A DNA stretch of 64,000 nt, taken from assembly GCA_022316685.1 (NCBI GenBank), contig JAKJHU010000388.1, forward strand, positions 1 to 64,000, given 5' to 3'. Position numbers and translations under genes: made by a program. The first letter of the stretch is position 1; the number at the start of each line of letters is the position of its first letter. Of this stretch, positions 31,823 through 42,933 are shown piece after piece. This DNA is from Progne subis subis (Eukaryota; Chordata; Aves; Passeriformes; Hirundinidae). The notes under the pieces were generated by a model, which did no database searches, was not told the DNA's origin, and saw nothing but the letters and a program-made list of their open reading frames with translations.

Positions 31823-34162
31823 GAAGACCTTGCTTTAGGAGTTCCCCATGTGTGCGGCCTGAGCTACTCCCAGGTTGTGGTGGTGTTGGCAGCAGAGCTT
31901 TATGTCTGTTTCAGAGGAGCAAATTCCCCTTTTCCCTGTGTAGTGGTTTTAATTTAATAAAACCAGGCAGAACACTAATCAATGCAGGGATTTTAGTGTT
32001 AATATTTTTGTGGGAGGGAGAGATTAGGAGAAAAATAAACAAAGCAGGCTTAAGCTTAAAAATGAACAAAAAAATGGTTTTATTAACACACACTAAAAGA
32101 ATAGAAGAAAAAAAAACTAAAACAGAATGAAACTTTAAAAAACGCTTCTTTCTTCTTACAAACTATTAACTTTCTTATTAAACAACATAGAAAGACACAA
32201 CTTAGGATTTTCAGTCAGTTTCACTACTTAGACATAACTACACATTATTTTAGGAGAAGAGTCCTTCTAAGATTTTTTCATGAAGATGTTTGCTACAAGA
32301 CACAATAGTCTAGTGCTGTTACACATCTGCTGCCGCCCGGAGCTTTCGCAGACTGTGATGTTCTATCTGCAGAGCTTCTCAGTGTACTTAGGGTATTATT
32401 TACAAATACTACTTCTTATCTAAAATTATCTTTGTCTCAAAAGGCTGAGACCTCCTTTTCTGACCCAGGAGCGGGGGTTTGCAAAGTTTCCAAATGAATC
32501 TCTATTAAACCAGTCCTTAATTTTGATTAGAATGGCATTCAACCCAAAAATAATACTAAGAATGCTTCAAAGAACAGTTCATTTCTTCATAATTTACCTT
32601 AGAAGAGTCTGGTTAAAAATGTCCACTTCTTCAGTCCTATTCCAATATTATTAGTTCTTTCACTTCTCATCTAACTGACTTCATGCAGTGTCTGTTTTAT
32701 GTACCCTTATGTTTTCTTTTCTTCTTTCTTTCGAGGAAGAATTGTGCTTTAAAAGTTCTGTGTTGCTAAGAAAGGGTTAAGTTTACTCGAGCTTGCAAAA
32801 AAAACCCACATGCACACGCCAGGTTGGTAGAAGAAACTGGCAAATGTCTTTTTTTCCACCCTTTGGTCTCATCCAGGGCAGTCCAGCTATGAGCTATTAC
32901 TAAGCTGCAAAGAAAGGCTTCACCCGAGCTGCTCCCATGCGAGCAGCAGCTTTCAGAGGGCTCGGCTGGGCCCAGCCCAGCCGCTCAGAGGCAGAAGGGC
33001 CCGACCTAGGCCTCCCCTCCTGCTGCATTTGGGCAGCAGCTCTCAGAAGCCTGGCCAGGCCCAGCCCAGCCAGCAATGGGAGGGCCAACCTGGGCTCCCC
33101 CCTCTCTCCATGCAGGCAGCAGCTTCTGAAAGCCTGGCTGGGCCCGGCCCGTCCGCCCAGAAGGGCAGCAGAGCCTGACCCGGGCTCGGGCCCAGGCCTG
33201 AGCACGTTACTGCATGGCTATTCACCAAAGCAAGTGAGTGGGCAGTCTCAGCAGATTAGTTTTAAATGTTCCTTCCAAAGTCGCACTGACACTTCTCATT
33301 GGTCAACTTAGCTGCCACTATCCCAGCCTGCTTTCTGATAGGTCCTTGTCCTCCTCCCCCCAACTTACGCCACGGTTAAGGCAGGAAAAAAAAACCAACA
33401 TTTTACATTCCTCTATATCTAGAAAACAAAATTGTGCTAACCTATGATACCCTGGAGTGCTGCACTGCTGAGCTGCTGAAGGCAGCAGTGGGCAGCACCT
33501 CTCATGGCACAGCTCGGCCGAATCGCTCGGGAAAACTTCAGCCAGCACAGGATCTGGAACTGGCAGAACGCCCTTGCAGGTTTGTACCTTGAGTTTGCAC
33601 CTGTGCCCATCCTAAAGGCTGCCACTGTACTGTTCCTGGGCTGCGTTTGCTGCCCTTGGAGGTTGCAGGGAGCTGCAGTGGGTGCTGCACAGGCAGGAAG
33701 ACACCAAAGGTACCAGAACACAGCTTCACAGGATGGCACAGGGTAACACTGAAGATCCAGGAGCATTTAAAAAGCTGGGCAGGGCCTTGGGTTTTGGGCT
33801 TTGAAGAGAGCAGCAGTTCCTTAAGCATTCACCAGGCAAAGCAGGTGATCGCTTCCTGTTCATTTATGCATGAGGTGTCTGTACATCTCTGCAAAGGAAT
33901 CTTCTAAGAAAATGATGCATGTGGCAAAAAGCCAGCCAGGGGAGCAGCTAGAAGAAAAGTAACTGGAGTGCTTTGATTCCAGCCATGAATATTCTAAGCA
34001 GACAGATACATGTCTGTGGCTGTGCCTCTTCCACACCGGGCGGACACTGGCCCCTGGCTGGCTCAGATCTGCACAGCGACCAGGACATTTTCAGTCCGGA
34101 TATGCAAGCAGGTTATCTTTACCTGCTGGGCTCGGCTTGTCAGCAGCAGCTGGACCAAGTAG
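31823..34162. other. Host-like or highly decayed sequence
   Basis: The first part (about 31937-32880) is A/T-rich. It opens with TGTGTAGTGGTTTTAA, loosely like the start of some avian ERVL-type LTRs, but no second end or signal was established. The tandem repeat at 32935-33205 is listed separately. From 33230 to 34162 no domain was recognised. Confidence 0.35.
32935..33205. repeat. GC-rich tandem repeat, about three units of 85-92 bp
   Basis: Three degenerate units, each beginning near GCAGCAGCTTTCAGA and containing GGCCCAGCCCAGCC, then a GGGC..CC-rich end. Units start at about 32943, 33030 and 33118. The array stands out sharply from the AT-rich surroundings. The frames through it are repeats, not genes. 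Confidence 0.7.
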
Positions 34163-34694
34163 TGTCGTGACAGCAGCAGCTGTAAGAAAAGGATGGCTCT
34201 CGGCTAAGCAGGTTAAAAGATGGTTTTATTCATGCCGGGCTGCGGGAAGTCCGCAACTGGTCTAAACTGCCAGCCAGAGAGAGTTTGAATCTCCCTCTCT
34301 CATCTTATAAGTGGGGGAGGGTTCAGGGGAGGTTACAACAAGCTAACAAATCAGGGGATTCAGGGGGCAACAAGGGGTGCCCACCTTCAAGCCTCTGACC
34401 ACTCACACCCAGAGGAAAGGAATTCCCCCCGGGCAACCTATCACTCAGCGCCCTCCCTGGGGATTTCCCAATCTTGGGAGGGGTTCTAAAGTGATAGACA
34501 AGATGCCCCAGACAAGGGGGGGGGAGAGGGGATGGACAAGGATAGGTGGGGGGTGGGATGATTGACATACAACACCTTGTTATACAGAAAACTCAAAAGG
34601 GGATGGACTGTTACAGAACTGGGGCTACAGTGAACTGAACCATAACATAAAACTTCTTATAAAAACTTAATAAAACAATTCTTGCACCGCCACA
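34163..34694 (-). mobile_element. LTR-E (minus orientation)
   Basis: 532 bp, on the minus strand starting TGTGGCGGTGC and ending TCACGACA. It contains a TATA-like CTTATAAGA (about 34305) and AATAAAACC (about 34217) in minus orientation. It is homologous to the interrupted LTR at 51731-53079. The flanks GTAG and GGAG do not form the 6-bp duplication seen at the other copy, so recombination or deletion at an edge is likely. It lies only 7 bp upstream of the gag-pro stop of ERV-D. Confidence 0.75.
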
Positions 34695-34704
34695 GGAGGG
34701 CTGA

Positions 34705-36175
34705 GGGGGACTGGAGGGCCCTACCCTCGGGGACCCTCTGGTTATAGTTAAACTGGGGAACAAAGAAACAGAAGTGAAATTTTTGATAGACACAGGGGCA
34801 ACATTTTCAGTATTGAATAAGGCCCTAATACCTGTAACCAATAACTATGTTATGGTAAAAGGGGCAACTGGCCAATCTGAAAGAGCTTATTTTTGCAAAT
34901 CATTGAAGTATAAAGTGGGAAAACAGTGGGGCGTCCATTGATTTTTATACATGCCTAATGCTCCATCTGCACTTTTGGGCAGAGATTTGCTAGAACAGCT
35001 GTAAGCAAGAATAATATTCAAAAATGGGGAAATTAGTTTGGAGGTAAAGGATCAACAATATGTAGAACTGTTAAGCTTAATGCTAATAACCAAAGAAATT
35101 GAAGTGGTAAGTGAAAAGGAAAATTTTAGGAAAATAATGGATCAAGTATTTCCAGGAGTGTGGGCCTCCAATATACCAGGAAGAGCAAAGAATGCACTAC
35201 CAGTGCAAATCAGGCTTAAAGAAGGAGGACAGCCAGTAAGGGTTAAACAATACCCCCTAAAGAAGGAAGATATAGAAGGGGTTAGCCCGATTATTGAAAA
35301 CTTTCTGCAGCTAGGACTACTGAGAGAGTGTCAATCTGATTTTAATACTCCTATTCTGCCAGTAAAAAAACCTGATGGGTCATACAGATTAGTACAAGAT
35401 TTAAGGGCTGTTAACAAGGTAACTGAAGACTTGTATCCAGTGGTTGCCAATCCCTACACCTTGTTAACCCGTTTAACACCTGAACTAACTTGGTTTACTG
35501 TTCTAGATCTAAAGGATGCTTGCTTTTGCCTCCCTCTCCATGAAGCCAGCCAGAAAATTTTTGCATTCGAGTGGGAAAGCCCTAAAACTGGAAGAAAATC
35601 TCAGCTCACATGGTGTGTGTTACCGCAGGGGTACAAGAACTCCCCCACTATATTTGGGGAACAGCTTGCCAAGGATTTAGAGTCCTGGGAACCTCCACCA
35701 GGAGAAGGACAGTTACTCCAGTATGTGGATGATCTCTTAATAGCCTCCCGGACCCAGGAGACATGCGTGGACTGGACGGTAAGCCTCCTGAACTTTCTAG
35801 GCCTGCAAAGGTATTGAGTATCCCAGAAAAAAGCCTAAATGGTGCGGCAAACAGTTATTTACCTGGGTTACGAAGTGTGTGCTGGACAAAGGACTCTAGG
35901 GCAGGATCGCAAGGAAGCAATATGCCAGACCCCAAAACCTCAGACAGTGAAAGAACTAAGAACTTTTTTAGGCATGACAGGGTGGTGCAGACTGTATATT
36001 TATAACTATAGGTTGCTTATTAAACCTCTATATGCCCTGATTATGGAAGGGAGCAGAGATCTTCAGTGGACAAAAGATGCAACCCGAGCCTTCGACCAAC
36101 TAAAGAAAGCCCTTATGTCAGCTCCAGCCCTGGGACTTCCAAACGTGAGTAAACCATTTTTCCTGTTTTCCCACA
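34705..36175 (+). pseudogene. pol: Protease and RT of ERV-D (5' part of pol)
   Basis: The protease shows LIDTGATFSVLN near 34787 and LLGRDLL near 34980, with in-frame stops at 34939-34941 and 35002-35004. RT is open from 35038 to 35817. It has VQDLRAVNKVTEDL, LDLKDACFCLPLH, LPQGYKNSPTIFG and the catalytic YVDDLLIAS, all gammaretrovirus type. Stops at 35815-35817 and 35836-35838 follow. The RT thumb/connection (LGYEVCAGQRTLG, FLGMTGWCR) continues in the same frame to 36175, where a solo ERVL LTR splits the gene. At least four stops plus an insertion make it non-functional. Confidence 0.82.
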
Positions 36176-36838
36176 TGTCCTAGGGTAACTTTATGATGCT
36201 TGTATCCCCAATCGTCTGTTCTGTTTGTGCTGTATATTGAGTCCTGTGCCTTTAAGACTGGTTCTAAGAGCAAGGAGAAGCGCGGAGTTTGTTTTGAGAA
36301 AACTGCCTGACTCCTCCACGTTCTTCTGCGGACGGTGTGTTCGGCGGAGGCTTGGAGAGACTGCAGCACAGAGATTTTTTTTGCTTTTAGTTAGTTTCAG
36401 CTAGCTAGGGCAGAGAAGTTCCCTGGACTGTTTTTTTTTTCTTTCCTTTTTCTTGGAACTGTTTAAACCTGCTCTGGACTGAAAACCCAGGGGAGCACTG
36501 GGGGCTGCACCTGCGGCCCACTGGGGCCTGGACCTCGGCATTTTCCAGCAGCGCCGGAGGGACTGGGACTGATGAGAGACTGAGAGAGAGCCGAGCTCCA
36601 CCCACGGCAAGGACTTTCTCAATTTGCCATCTCACTCCAGAACGAGAGGTTTTATTGTTTCATATTATTCATTCTTTATACTTGTATGCACTTTATTTGT
36701 TTAGTAAAATAGTTTTTTCCACTTTTCTCCACAAAGGTTTTTTTTTCGGACTGGTTGGAGGGAGGGGCCACTTGGGTTTGCTTCCCAGAGGGATCCTATA
36801 CAGGGGTTTTCCCTCAAATTTGTCTCCAAACCAGGACA
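36176..36838 (+). mobile_element. Solo ERVL LTR (ERVL-1 family) inside ERV-D pol
   Basis: 663 bp, TGTCCTAGGG to CCAGGACA. Flanking 5-mers CCACA (36171-36175) and CCACG (36839-36843) fit a 5-bp target duplication with one change. Pol sequence of ERV-D is continuous across it. It agrees with the ERVL-1 5' LTR at nearly all GG sites edited in the ERVL-1 3' LTR, so it serves as an outgroup for that comparison. Confidence 0.88.
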
Positions 36839-37540
36839 CCACGAGAAGCAAGTGATTGCCTTGGGAATATTAGCACAGAACTTAGGCCGGTACCAGAGGG
36901 CAGTGGCCTATTTTTCCAAACAACTGGACGCAGCAGAAAAGGATGGCCCGGGTGCCTCAGAGCAGTTGCATCAGTGGCAATAAACATCCATGAGGCACGC
37001 AAATTCACCCTAAGCCACAAGATGACTGTGCTAGTATTTCACACGATGTCTGCAGTCCTTGAGGCAAAAGGGGGACATTGGCTCTCCCCACAGAGGTTCC
37101 TGAAGTACCAAGCCATACTGGTAGAACAAGATGATGTTGAAATTGTGCTAACATTGTGAACCCAGCTTCCTTCCTCAGTGGGAGTATAGGAGAACCAGTG
37201 ATCCATGATTGCCTGGAGACCATTGAAGCCACCTATTCGAGCCGCCCAGATCTGAAGGGCACTCCGCTTGAGGATGCTGAGACCTGGTTTACTGATGGAA
37301 GCAGCTATGTCATCAGTGGAAGAAGACATGCTGGGTATGCAGATACCACAAGCAGTAAGAAAAAACTTGGAACCACAGTGGGAAGGACCATTCCAGGTGC
37401 TCCTCACTGCCTTCACTGCAATCAAGATCAAAGAACAGAAGGCCTGGATCCATCACTCCCGAGTGAAGAAAGCACCAGAGGGAATTTGGAAGGTCACACC
37501 AGGTGATAGCGAACTGAAGCTCACTCGGAACAACGAATAA
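36839..37540 (+). pseudogene. pol: ERV-D pol distal part: connection, RNase H start, integrase C-terminus
   Basis: After the solo LTR the connection resumes (KQVIALGILAQNLGRY), changes frame, and continues to an RNase H beginning with WFTDGSSYV near 37285. Around 37350 the sequence jumps to an integrase C-terminal domain (EPQWEGPFQVLLTA, then AWIHHSRVKKAPEG). The rest of RNase H and the entire integrase zinc and DDE core are missing, an internal deletion of more than 1 kb. The frame stops at 37538-37540. Confidence 0.75.
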
Positions 37541-37557
37541 ATGGACTAATAGTTATT

Positions 37558-38930
37558 ATGGACATTATGTGGAAAGTTGTAACTATTGTAGTAATTACCT
37601 TAGCCATAAACAAGAGTCAATGCAATACCACATCAGTATAACGTGTCCAGGATATGCCGGTGCCATGGAAGAGCTTATGATCCTTACTCTCGTATGGCTT
37701 TAAACAAGACACTAAAAGTCACAAATGCAAGCTTGTGGGAAGGGAGAGATGTTTGGGGATGTAAGTATGCATTCGTACAGGATGGGTTCCACGAGGCTTA
37801 CCATCCACCCATGAAACTCATCCGGATTAGTCCTGAATGCTGTGATAAATGCTCGAGTAAATGTCCAGAGTTTAGACTCAAAATAGAGGCGTGTGCGATA
37901 AAGGAGTATGCCATTGAATTTAAGAGTGAGATCGTGAAGTAATAATTAATGTGCTAGGCACAGCTTGTGAAAACATCTTGCTAGCTCTAGAGTGTACTCA
38001 AGCACAACTGTGGATGCAATCAGTAGCTGCTGCAGTTATCAAAAAAACTGGAAAAGGAACATTCCCTGCTGAAATTTGCAAAATTGTCTGGGACAATGCC
38101 TCTGATATAGAAAGAGAGCTGCAGTCTTAGTGGACTTTAGTCAATTTCACCTATAATCCTGTGACTAGTAAACTTAATTCACCCAGTAGTTCCCTTGGGA
38201 TTAAATCATGAGGGAACTATATTGTACCCTTCTGAACACAGAATATGGGCATGAGAAATTAGAGGAAAGTGGCAAACCATTAACTTAGAGCCCTGTTCTA
38301 TGAAGAAACAATTAGGGTACATATGTGATAGAAGGTGATAAAGGCACATGTTTGGACACAGACCAAAGCATTTGCCAATTTGAAACGCATTCATGCAGAC
38401 AACTTCACTTGTGTATATAGGACAAGGCTGTGTCTGCCTTAGGACAGCATGCCCCACCATAAAGATAGACAACCAAATTGTAGAATTAAAGAATGTGATT
38501 TTTCCTATTGGGCACCTGTAATATCACATCAATATAAAGGCCAACATATATCTTTAAAGAAATTAAAGATGGAGGGAAAAAGACATTAATTACGATACAC
38601 CATGACACAGAGACCATCAAAGGGGTTTTTAAAAGGCTTGAGGAAGATTTGTCTCATCATTAGTGGGATGTGCTTTTTAGGTGGTCACTGATAGCAGCCG
38701 GTATACTGAATGCCTTAATCCACCCTATAGTTGTGTTGCTTAGTTTGGTCAGCATAAGTTTAGTGTTAATACTTGTTTAGAATTAGAAGATGCTACGATA
38801 GTGGCAGCTTTAACATCACTGTCAAAGGTGTATGGCTTAGTCTTGAGAGACACTAGCTGTACAACATAGATAGATGAGGAAGATTCTGTATACTGAGTAA
38901 AAGAATTTACTCATTTCAAAGAAGAAGTGG
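37558..38930 (+). pseudogene. env: Env-like remnant of ERV-D
   Basis: An ATG at 37558 opens a signal-peptide-like sequence (MWKVVTIVVITLAI) that stops near 37640. A cysteine-rich 99-codon stretch in another frame follows (37643-37942; motifs ECCDKCSSKC). A further segment (about 37950-38130) contains LECTQAQLWMQSVAAAV and WDNASDIEREL. Position, signal peptide and cysteines fit an env gene, but I do not recognise the subfamily. Many stops and frameshifts interrupt the rest. Confidence 0.5.
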
Positions 38931-38934
38931 GGAA

Positions 38935-39130
38935 TGAGACGTTAATTTTAAAGAATTAAGGATTTTTAGGAAAGTTAAGATAATAAGTTGCTGAATTAGC
39001 TGAAGTAGATAGGTAATCTTTGTTCGCAGTTAACAGAAGCCGAATCTTAGATAAGCTACCCCGGATCTTGTAACTCATTTCTTGTCAGGTTTATGTTTAT
39101 GTAGTTGTGCTTGTAATGAAAAACAAAATG
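38935..39130 (+). mobile_element. Partial 3' LTR-D of ERV-D
   Basis: A purine tract (about 38918-38934, AAAGAAGAAGTGGGGAA) precedes TGAGACGTTA, the start of LTR-D. The first 196 bp match the LTR at 41269-41947 in inverted orientation. Homology ends exactly at 39130 after AAAACAAAATG, where ERV-3 copy 2 begins. Confidence 0.85.
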
Positions 39131-39836
39131 CAGGTCCCTCAATTTGCACTATGTTTTTTGAGATTTTTGCCATTGTGGTTCCTCTTATGCCCTGAAGTTT
39201 GCCTGCCACAGGTTGCAGCTCCCAATGTGATGGCCACATGCTCTCAGGTATAACAGTAATGTCTGCCCCCGAGGCAAGCACCCCCTCCACATGGAGGCGG
39301 TCTGACCCACAGGCTAAGTTACATGCCAGAGAAGGTTTGTTCTCCCCCACCACCTCTGCCCAGTAGACTTCCGGTGATTTTCCATCTGCTAGGACCTCAG
39401 CCGGAATAGGAATGGCCTGGGCAAGGACTTGCCCCTCTACCAGGTAGAATGGTGGGTGCATGCAGCGTGCCAACAGCATGAGGCCTGTTATCTTTCCCTT
39501 AATGGTCATGGGAGCTACCTCAACCTCCAAGGGTGTGTGTGCTGTGTCCCCAATAACAAAATACTCACTGTTCTGCTCCATGTGGTTAACCTTCATGTCC
39601 TGTGAAATGTTTTGCAGGTCCACTGTAATTACTGTCCAATCAGTAGATCTGAAATGAAAACCTTTGGTAGTCACGAGCCTATATCGGCCTTGCGGCTGCC
39701 ATACCTTGTTAGTTGAACATTTGACATTTTTATTTTTCTGTACCCCCACACCCTGCAACCTGCCCTCCCCCTTTTTTGTTAAGAGAGAGACATTTGCCAC
39801 GGTATGGCCTTGTAAATTTCTTTCTTGGCGCGTCAA
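39131..39836 (-). pseudogene. pro: pro of ERV-3 copy 2, truncated
   Basis: The minus-strand frame matches copy 1 pro from MTRQERN through the protease (VLASGADITVIP) to about IVQIEGP, where the junction at 39131 replaces the C-terminus with sequence read from LTR-D. The protease active site reads LASGAD instead of LDSGAD: the catalytic Asp codon is changed to Ala. That is a second inactivating change besides the truncation. Confidence 0.82.
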
Positions 39837-39865
39837 GGAGATAAAATCTGGGCCGCGCTGTGAAT

Positions 39866-42336
39866 TCAGTTTTTTTGATTTTTTGACTTGCGTTTCTGGT
39901 TTTCCGGGCAGGCCTTGGCGAAGTGTCCTGGCTTTTTGCAGCGGTGGCAGATGATGTGCTGCAGCTGGTCTGATGACATCGGTTGCCTCCTTGCTCCTGG
40001 TGCTGCAGCTGCCACAGGCTTTGTGTGTGTCAGTCCCGGATTCCTTTCAGGTGCACTGAAAAGTTCTGCTCTCCTGGTACAGGCTTCTATCATCTGTGCG
40101 AGACTAGGCAATGGGTCAAGGGGAAGGCTAAGAATGATTCTACGACAGGTCTCATTAGCATTCCTCTGAGCCATCTCCTTAATCAATTCTGCCTGTACCA
40201 CTGGGTCTTGCACTTGTCTTTCCACTTGACTTCTCAGACGGTCCACAAACTGCAAGAAATTCTCTGAAGGAAACTGTTTAATGTTAACATAACTGGTCTT
40301 TATCTCAGGTGATGGAATCTGATAAAAAGTCTTTTCTGCAGCATTACAGATCTTATCTAAAACTGACTTGGATAACAACCGAATTTGCTCATTCGCACTA
40401 GATAAATCACCTTCACCGCACAAATGATCATGTGTGATGTCATTGTCATCGCTGTCCTGAGCATCAGGAGTTTGCTGAATTTCCTGCAATACTGTTTTCA
40501 AAGCTTTTTTCCATAATCCTTCCCATAGGTCATACTCTGAGGGAGTTAATAGGCATCTGAATAAATCTTTAATGTCACTGGGTACCATCTCATTTGAACT
40601 GAAGGTAGCTTTCATCATGCCCTTAAATATTTCACTGGATCTCCCAAATTGTTTCTGCATTTTACACAGCTCTTTTTTATCTTGGTATGAAAAAGGCAGA
40701 TACTCTCTACGCACGTGTCTTTTGCCTACATATACTACAGGAGCCACAGATGGTATGCTTTCTTGATCATTATTCTGAGTTGCTAAAAATCCTGCTGCTT
40801 CTCTATTACCCAGGCAGCCAGAGGGTGTTGTCCCACCCCCTCCCTGGGGTCCAGCAACAGGCAGCTCTTCCCTCCTCCCCCGGGGCCCCAGGCTAGGCTG
40901 CTCCTTAGCCCTTGCAGAAGGGGGACCACTCCCCCCGACTCCGGTGCTGCGGGCTGGCAGCCGCTCTTCATTATCTATCCCCCCATCCGCGCTGGCACTG
41001 GTGATTGCAAGGGATCCTCCCCCCTCCCCCTTCGCGCAGCCGCTCGGAGGGAGGGGGAGGCACTGGGGAGAAGGGTGGGGTGGGGGATTGGGCGAGAGAT
41101 ATGGGGTCGGGGCGGGAAGTGGGGGGAAGAAGGGATAGTGGGAAGGAGGAATGCAACGGCGTCTGCCATCAGGGGTGACCACGTGGTGCGAGCCCCCCAG
41201 GGTCTCATCCACGTGGCCAGAGCCCTGAGAGGAAAAAAGTGCATCTTGCTGAGGGAAAACAGGTGGGATGACTTATTAAAGAAATATGGGTACTGATCTA
41301 GTATCGATACCCAGCTGTGACGGACAAAAACTCTCTAACAGTTTTAAGTTAGAAAGTGTATGTTTATTACGGCCGGGCAGCACAGCAGGATATTTCCCTA
41401 ATTCGCACTGCGAATTTCACAGGTAATTACAAAGCCTTTTATTTACAAAAGTGTTGAATACCCAAAATACAAATGCATATTCATGCCCCTGTCCCCTCCC
41501 ATTCCTCGCTTCGTATGCTAATTGGCAAAAAGGCTATTAAGCATGCGTACTTTGTTTCTTAAAATGAGTCGGGGGTCTATTTTGGGGTGGGGTCACCCAA
41601 AATGAGGAAGTAAGATGAGTCTTCCTCATCCTGACCTTTCTACCTTTTCAATGCATTCATGACAAATGGATCCTTGGTAGAACTTATAGTTTCCTGTGTT
41701 CAATGGGTCCTTTAAGCAGGAAATCTGCAGCTATCTTATGTCCTATTTACCACATTTTGTTTTTCATTACAAGCACAACTACATAAACATAAACCTGACA
41801 AGAAATGAGTTACAAGATCCGGGGTAGCTTATCTAAGATCCAGCTTCTGCTAACTGTGAACAAAGATTACCTATCTACTTCAGCTAATTCAGCAATTTAT
41901 TATCTTAACTTTCCTAAAAATCCTTAGTTCCTCAAAATAACGTCTCAGGGAGAGGATTGTATAAGGATGATGGGTGGGTTTGAGGAGCAGAATCCAGTAT
42001 GGAATCAGGGAATCCCTGCTTCTCGGGAACAGGGAATTGCTGAGAGCATGGCTGTCTGCTGTTTTCTGCTTCTAACAGCTTCTTGTGTACTTGTAAGAAT
42101 ATTGGAATAAATAAAGAAATTTTGTTTTCCCCATTTTCAACTTTTAAAGTTATTAATTTTCCCACATCATCCCAAAATGAAACAGAATTTATATCTTGTA
42201 AAGTACTGTCTGGAATCTCAGCTGACAGCCAGGAAATAAATTTGATTAAGAGCTTATCAGGAAATTTTAGATCTGTTGAAATGTTTCTAAGTTGTTTAAA
42301 AGCACTCTTTTGATTTCTCGATAAACGTATGCCCAT
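39866..42336 (-). pseudogene. gag: gag of ERV-3 copy 2, split by solo LTR-D
   Basis: Gag starts MGIRLSR at 42336 and is open through the matrix region to about 41952, covering the segment that ERVL-1 interrupts in copy 1. LTR-D lies at 41269-41947. Gag resumes at 41264 and runs through the proline-rich region, capsid (FLQFVDRLRSQVE) and zinc knuckle CHRCKKPGHFAKAC to a TGA directly after the AAAAAAC slippery site (39869-39875 on plus). Apart from the LTR insertion the frame appears open. Confidence 0.85.
41269..41947 (-). mobile_element. Solo LTR-D in ERV-3 copy 2 gag
   Basis: 679 bp, on the minus strand TGAGACGTTA to AATAAGTCA, flanked by GGGA on the plus strand (41265-41268 and 41948-41951), a perfect 4-bp duplication. 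The minus strand shows AATAAACATACAC, a likely polyadenylation signal. A 4-bp duplication fits a gammaretrovirus-like family, matching its role as the LTR of ERV-D. Confidence 0.88.
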
Positions 42337-42933
42337 GTTTCTGATGTTTTAAAAGGCAAACTGTTCGAAAAATCTTAACCTCTGACGTGAAAAACCAAAG
42401 ACGCCGCTGCGTCCCGCTCGCTCCCGAGGTATCAGAGGCAAGGCGGGCTGGTCGTGGCTCGGGTCGGCCGTCTCTGGCCGCTTTTCCCGACTGCGGGGAC
42501 ACGAGCAGGGGGGTGTTCCGGTGCCGGCTTCTGTCCCGGGACCCTCCCGTAGGTAGCCCACCCCAAAAACGCGCGGTTTTCCCCGGTACATGGAACTCCA
42601 GCCGTTCCGCAGAGAAAAAAAAATCTCTCACCGCGTTACGCAACACACTGCAGCGCAGGGTCCTAAAGCCCTCCACTGTTAAACTATAGGGATCTTCTAG
42701 CGGACCCTGGGGCACGTGCTGCAACGTCAGGGTTTTCTGTCTAAAGGTCGACTCACTTTTGTAGTAAAAGCGAACTCCCGACCCTGTCCTGGCACCCCGA
42801 GCTGCTCGAAAGCAGCCGATAGTGGCCAGGTAGTTGCACCTCCCAAAGAGCTTTATTAACCCCTTAAATAGGGAGTCCCGCTTCATGCGTGGGCTTATTA
42901 ATATTTCATAACAAACCGACGTTGGGGGCCAAC
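42337..42933 (-). other. Leader of ERV-3 copy 2
   Basis: On the minus strand the leader begins with GTTGGCCCCCAACGTCGG, the primer-binding-site position, and matches the copy 1 leader. An alternate frame is open from the LTR through the leader into gag (42296-42958, 220 codons). Copy 1 has stops in it, so coding is not supported. Confidence 0.6.

Larger units (their letters stand above)
34695..39130 (+). mobile_element. ERV-D: decayed gammaretrovirus-like element
   Basis: Order: end of gag, protease, RT, (solo ERVL LTR), RNase H start, integrase C-terminus, env-like remnant, purine tract, partial LTR-D. Gag is absent, having been lost at the LTR-E edge. An in-frame TGA (34702-34704) lies 11-12 codons before the protease, in the place where gammaretroviruses have a readthrough stop between gag and pro. 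The 3' LTR breaks off at 39130, where a minus-strand ERV-3 copy begins. Confidence 0.8.

Noticed and set aside
31937..33230. Long decayed ERVL-type LTR starting TGTGTAGTGG
   Set aside because: Only the first few bases resemble such LTRs; no second end, polyadenylation signal or duplication could be placed.
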